Below, piece by piece: positions 60,624 to 64,000 of a stretch of 64,000 bases of DNA. Position 1 is the stretch's first letter. The number at the start of each line of letters is the position of its first letter. A program made the translations under genes and the position numbers. The stretch is from Pseudochelatococcus lubricantis (lineage in GTDB: Bacteria; Pseudomonadota; Alphaproteobacteria; Rhizobiales; Beijerinckiaceae). Below the pieces are notes generated by a model that worked only from the letters and a program-made list of their open reading frames with translations, searched no databases and was not told the DNA's origin. Where the stretch lies: contig NZ_JBHLXC010000024.1 in the NCBI RefSeq assembly GCF_042432495.1, positions 270,877 to 334,876 on the forward strand. The letters run 5' to 3'.

Positions 60624-60656
60624 AAACCGGGAAGCGGCATCCGCTTCCCGGTTTTT
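60624..60656. terminator. Bidirectional terminator between clpB and the COG0523 gene
   Basis: AAACCGGGAAGCGG and CCGCTTCCCGGTTT form a perfect 14-bp stem with a 3-base loop, with T-runs or A-runs on both flanks. It separates convergent clpB and the COG0523 GTPase. Confidence 0.85.
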
Positions 60657-60664
60657 GTGGCGCC

Positions 60665-61900
60665 TCACATGGCGTCGGGCTGTCCCCAGCGCGGGAATGG
60701 ATCGGGCAGGTCGCGATAGCGGGACGGCTCGAACGCCGTCGCATCCGCCGGTCCGACGAGGCAATCGTCGAGTGCGGCACGGATGGCGGTCTCGTCCATG
60801 CCGGTGCCGATGAACACCAGTTCCTGCCGCCGGTCGCCCCAGATCTTGTTCCAGTGGCGGCGAAAGTTCTCCCGCCATTCAGGATGATCCGGCCAGTGCT
60901 GCCGCGGGATCGCCGCCCACCAGTATCCCATGGCGGAAACGCGCGCGACCGCGCCGGCAAGCGAGAATTCGCCCACCCAGCGCGGACGGGTGGCAAGCCA
61001 GAAGTGACCCTTGGCGCGGATGAGGCCCGGCCAGGTGCGGTTGATGAAGGCGTTGAACTTTTCCGGGTGGAAGGGCCGTCGCGCACGGTAGACGAAGCTT
61101 GCGATACCGTATTCCTCCGTCTCCGGGACATGGTTGGCGAAGCCGTAGAGTTCCTTGAACCAGAGCGGGTGTTCCTGCGCTTTTTCCTCGCTGTAGAGGC
61201 CCGTGTCCAGCACCGCGCCCAGCGGCACGCGGCCGAAGTCGGTTTCCACCACACGCGCATCCGCGTTGAGCGACTTCACCACGCTGCGCACCAGCGCCAG
61301 TTGCGCGGGCGGGATGTCCGACACCTTGTTGAGCACGATGACGTCGGCGAATTCGATCTGCTCGACCAGCAGGTCGACGATGGTGCGCTCGTCCGTTTCG
61401 CCGTTGCTCTCGCCCCGTTCACGCAGGAAATCGTTGGAGCCGTAGTCCCGCAGCAGGCTTGCGGCGTCCACCAGCGTCACCATCGTGTCGAGGCGGGCGA
61501 TGTCCGACAGGCTCTCGTCGTTCTCGTCACGGAACGAGAACGTGCTGGCGACCGGCAGCGGCTCGGCGATGCCCGTGCCCTCGATCAGCAGGTAGTCGAA
61601 GCGCCCGTCTCCGGCGAGGCGGCGCACCTCCGTCAGCAGATCGTCGCGCAGGGTGCAGCAGATGCAGCCGTTCGTCATCTCGACGAGCTTCTCCTCGGTC
61701 CGGGACAGGTTGCTCCCGCCCTCGCGCACGAGATCGGCGTCGATGTTGACCTCGCTCATGTCGTTGACGATCACCGCGACGCGCCGGCCCTCGCGGTTGT
61801 TCAGGATGTGGTTGAGCAGCGTGGTTTTTCCGGCACCCAGAAACCCGGACAGGACGGTGACGGGGAGCCGCGTGTCGCCCCGGTTCTTCTCCAGCATCAT
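60665..61900 (-). CDS. COG0523 family GTPase, YciC/ZigA-type zinc chaperone candidate
   Basis: A 411-residue G3E GTPase. Walker A SGFLGAGKTTLLNHIL (about 18-33), metal site NGCICCTLRDDLL (C79, C81, C82), LNKVSD in place of NKxD. The C-terminal CobW-C domain runs about 260-400 (RPFHPEKFNAFINRTWPGLIRAKGHFWLATRP). There is no His-rich loop, unlike the copy at 44718. This subgroup includes zinc-limitation-induced YciC/ZigA. A Zur-like box 10-37 bases upstream agrees. Start at 61900; the second ATG three bases later is also possible. Confidence 0.9.
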   Translation of the reverse strand: MMLEKNRGDTRLPVTVLSGFLGAGKTTLLNHILNNREGRRVAVIVNDMSEVNIDADLVREGGSNLSRTEEKLVEMTNGCICCTLRDDLLTEVRRLAGDGRFDYLLIEGTGIAEPLPVASTFSFRDENDESLSDIARLDTMVTLVDAASLLRDYGSNDFLRERGESNGETDERTIVDLLVEQIEFADVIVLNKVSDIPPAQLALVRSVVKSLNADARVVETDFGRVPLGAVLDTGLYSEEKAQEHPLWFKELYGFANHVPETEEYGIASFVYRARRPFHPEKFNAFINRTWPGLIRAKGHFWLATRPRWVGEFSLAGAVARVSAMGYWWAAIPRQHWPDHPEWRENFRRHWNKIWGDRRQELVFIGTGMDETAIRAALDDCLVGPADATAFEPSRYRDLPDPFPRWGQPDAM

Positions 61901-61910
61901 GACCTCGATA

Positions 61911-61937
61911 TGTAATGTTATATTATTGCATAATTTA
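61911..61937. promoter_or_regulatory. Zur-like box upstream of the COG0523 gene
   Basis: TGTAATGTTATATTATTGCATAATTTA contains an AATGTTATATTATT core with near-dyad symmetry (ATG..CAT). It lies immediately upstream of the COG0523 start and is shared with 44655-44672. It may also overlap the divergent promoter of the hydratase/hydrolase gene. Confidence 0.55.
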
Positions 61938-62100
61938 ATCCTTCCAGACCGATGCCGTCAATCCGGTTCGGCAAGGCTTTGCGCGGGGGCGGTTTTGTCC
62001 AAGGCGGTTCTGCGGATTTCCCCATAGGCGCGCGCGCCGATCCGTGCGATGTGCAAGAATGCAGGAACCGGAAACCGACACGCCACATACGGACATCGAC

Positions 62101-63204
62101 ATGCCTTTGACGGACAATAATCAGGCCGACGCCCAAGCGCGGGATGCTCACGTGCAGATCGGCCGTTCGGGAACGCTCGGACGCATCCACCTCAACCGCC
62201 CGAAGGCGCTCAACAGCCTGACGCTCGACATGGTGCGCCTCATCGCGGGCGCACTCGACAGCTTCGAGGACGATGCGCAGGTCGCCGCGGTGCTCATCAC
62301 CGGCGAGGGGGAGCGCGCCTTCTGCGCGGGCGGCGACATTCGCGCCCTCTATGACGGCGGGCCGGAGAACAGCGCGGCGGGCCGTCAGTTCTGGCGCGAG
62401 GAATACGTCGTCAACGCGCACATCAAGCGTTACGGAAAACCCTATATCGCGTTCATGGACGGAATCGTCATGGGCGGCGGCGTCGGCGTGTCGGCGCACG
62501 GCAGCCATCGCATCGTCACGGACCGCACGCGGCTCGCGATGCCGGAGACCGGCATCGGCTTCTTCCCGGACATCGGCGGCACCTGGCTGCTGTCGCGCGG
62601 CCGGGCGGATGCGGGCACGCGCGAGATCGGCACCTATCTGGCGCTCACCGGCGAGCAGATCAACGGAGCGGACGCCATCCATGCCGGCCTCGCGGACTAT
62701 CTGGTGCCGGCGGCGCGGTTGGCCGCCCTCGTGGAGAGCCTGTCCGCGCTGCCCGCCACGGCGGATGCCGAAGCGGTGGCACAGGCCATCCGGATGCTGG
62801 CCACCGCTGGCGAACCCGGCCCGGTGGAACGGCACGAGACCGAGATCGATGCGGCCTTCGCCTTTGACGCGGTGGAGGAGATCGTCGCCGCGCTCGTGGC
62901 ATCCGGCAGCGAATTCGCCCGCAAGACGCTCGCCACCCTGCAGACGCGCTCGCCGACGAGCCTCAAGCTGACGCTGAAGCTGCTGCGCCTCGCGCGCAAC
63001 GACGCCAGCCTCGAACAGACGCTGGAGCGCGAATACGCGGCGGGGGCCGCGGTGCTCGCCGGGCACGAATTCTATGAGGGCGTGCGTGCCGCCATCGTCG
63101 ACAAGGACCGCAACCCGCGCTGGAATCCGCCCACCCTCGACGCGGTGAGCGACAGTGGCCTCGCGCAGTACTTCGTCCCCGCGCCCGAGCGCGTGTTCTC
63201 CTGA
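62101..63204 (+). CDS. 3-hydroxyisobutyryl-CoA hydrolase/enoyl-CoA hydratase-like protein
   Basis: A 367-residue crotonase-superfamily protein. Signatures of the HIBYL-CoA hydrolase subgroup: ITGEGERAFCAGGDIRALYDGG, AFMDGIVMGGGVGVSAHGSHRIVTDRTRLAMPETGIGFFPDIGGTWLLSRG, and the longer C-terminal half that ends EFYEGVRAAIVDKDRNPRWNPP. It would act in valine degradation, releasing 3-hydroxyisobutyrate. Starts at 62059 and 62101 are both possible; neither has a good ribosome binding site; the later is closer to the domain. It is divergent from the COG0523 gene. Confidence 0.85.
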   Translation: MPLTDNNQADAQARDAHVQIGRSGTLGRIHLNRPKALNSLTLDMVRLIAGALDSFEDDAQVAAVLITGEGERAFCAGGDIRALYDGGPENSAAGRQFWREEYVVNAHIKRYGKPYIAFMDGIVMGGGVGVSAHGSHRIVTDRTRLAMPETGIGFFPDIGGTWLLSRGRADAGTREIGTYLALTGEQINGADAIHAGLADYLVPAARLAALVESLSALPATADAEAVAQAIRMLATAGEPGPVERHETEIDAAFAFDAVEEIVAALVASGSEFARKTLATLQTRSPTSLKLTLKLLRLARNDASLEQTLEREYAAGAAVLAGHEFYEGVRAAIVDKDRNPRWNPPTLDAVSDSGLAQYFVPAPERVFS

Positions 63205-63281
63205 GTCGACTCTCCCGCGCCGCCGCTGAGCCTGTCGGGCCAGCGGCGACGCCATTCGCTTCTCTCGTCGGGACCCGGCGC

Positions 63282-64000
63282 ATGCCGCAGGACAACGTGT
63301 TTTTTCTGGCGGCCTGCGTCGCCTCGTTTCTGGTTGGCCTGTCCAAGGGCGGCCTGCCGCTCATCGGCATGCTGGCGGTGCCGACACTGGCGCTGATCAT
63401 GCCGGCGTTCCAGGCGGCGGCGCTGCTGCTGCCGATCTTCGTCTTCACGGACGCCATCAGCATATGGCTCTACCGCCGCCATTTCAGCCGCCGCAACCTG
63501 CTGATTCTCGTCCCCGCGGGCCTCACCGGCGTGCTGCTCGGCTTTCTGACGGTCGCGGCCGTATCGGACGCCATGGTCGCGCTGATCGTGGGCGGGGTCG
63601 GCCTCCTGTTTTCCCTCAACTCGTGGCTCAAACGCGGCGTCGAGATGCCGCCCCGCCCGGCGGATGTGCCGCGCGGCCTGCTATGGGGCACGGCCGCCGG
63701 CTTCACCAGCTTTCTGTCGCACGCCGGCGGGCCGCCTTATCAGATTTATGTCCTGCCGCAAAAGCTCGACAAGCTGACCTTCGTCGGCACGACGACGATC
63801 GTCTTCGCCGCGATCAACGCCGCCAAGGTCGTGCCGTTCTGGATGCTGTCGCCGTTGTCCGGCGACCAGTTGCGACTGGTGGCATGGCTGCTGCCCACAG
63901 CCATCCTCGGCGCGGTGGCCGGCCGGCGGGCGCTGAACGTCATCCCGGAAAAGACCTTCTATGCCCTTGTCGAGGTGGGCTTGTTCGTGGTGTCGCTGAT
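63282..64000 (+). CDS. TauE/SafE (TSUP) family membrane permease (partial)
   Basis: The first 239 codons of a multi-pass permease: MPQDNVFFLAACVASFLVGLSKGGLPLIGMLAVPTLALIMPAFQAAALLLPIFVFTDAISIWLYRRHF is a classic TSUP start, with further helices at about 70-90, 93-112, 135-150, 170-190 and 205-225. The gene continues past the window end. TSUP proteins export or import sulfite, sulfoacetate or other organosulfonates; no neighbour tells which. GGGAC lies upstream of the ATG. The 77 bases before it (63205-63281) contain no feature. Confidence 0.88.
   Translation, partial: MPQDNVFFLAACVASFLVGLSKGGLPLIGMLAVPTLALIMPAFQAAALLLPIFVFTDAISIWLYRRHFSRRNLLILVPAGLTGVLLGFLTVAAVSDAMVALIVGGVGLLFSLNSWLKRGVEMPPRPADVPRGLLWGTAAGFTSFLSHAGGPPYQIYVLPQKLDKLTFVGTTTIVFAAINAAKVVPFWMLSPLSGDQLRLVAWLLPTAILGAVAGRRALNVIPEKTFYALVEVGLFVVSL

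Overview
This is about 64 kb of GC-rich (roughly 65%) chromosomal DNA from an alphaproteobacterium, most likely order Hyphomicrobiales (Rhizobiales). The evidence is the gene order hslU-hslV / hisB-(DUF2628)-hisH-hisA-hisF-hisE-coaA, a minCDE operon, speF-type ornithine decarboxylase behind a long leader, a MucR/RIME-style scatter of small intergenic palindromes, and the divergent gcdR/gcdH locus. The genus cannot be fixed from sequence alone. Nearly everything is core or metabolic. There is no prophage, transposase, CRISPR array, rRNA or tRNA that I can see.

Layout. 1-1549: branched-chain amino-acid-type ABC importer (permease running off the left edge, binding protein). 1845-3939: promoter, tandem glycine riboswitch, DadA-like FAD oxidoreductase and GlcG/HbpS-like protein. 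4053-6530: large PHA-synthase-like DUF3141 protein. 6861-10426: glutarate/lysine catabolism (CoA transferase, glutaryl-CoA dehydrogenase, LysR regulator). 10452-11730: divergent cheZ and cheY-like genes. 11881-16188: RND efflux pump. 16503-20931: adenosine kinase-like, DsbA-like, aroQ, accB, accC. 20979-22704: TPP riboswitch, thiE, thiD. 22848-27574: dps, nadE, gltX, XRE-cupin regulator. 27614-30707: two c-type cytochromes, rhodanese, cysK. 30797-33740: translationally coupled nagK-nagA-folP. 34056-34505: Rrf2 regulator. 34573-39326 (minus): his operon ending in coaA. 39484-41363: hslVU. 41640-51075: DUF1045, two Tat-exported OpgG/OpgD-type glucan enzymes flanking a COG0523 GTPase-WD40 pair, a D-2-hydroxyacid dehydrogenase, MarR and a creatininase-family protein. 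51270-55494: ornithine decarboxylase with a long speF-type leader, GNAT, lytic transglycosylase, DJ-1/PfpI protein. 55658-57708: minCDE. 57996-64000: clpB, a second COG0523 GTPase behind a Zur-like box, a 3-hydroxyisobutyryl-CoA hydrolase-like protein, and a truncated TauE/SafE permease.

How it works together and what stands out. RNA control is unusually visible: a tandem glycine riboswitch, a TPP riboswitch and a long leader on the ornithine decarboxylase. Zinc homeostasis is suggested by two COG0523 GTPases sharing an AATGTTATATT-type box. A family of palindromic repeats (GATCAGAATTCGCTC module plus a GAATCTGTCCTGTTT hairpin) fills the gaps between convergent genes at four places and sometimes supplies the last base of a stop codon. 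I did not find a clearly unprecedented multi-gene system. The strongest leads are the repeat family, the Zur-like box/COG0523/WD40 set, the duplicated Tat-exported glucan enzymes, and the CheZ-like protein with a FliM-like CheY-binding tail.
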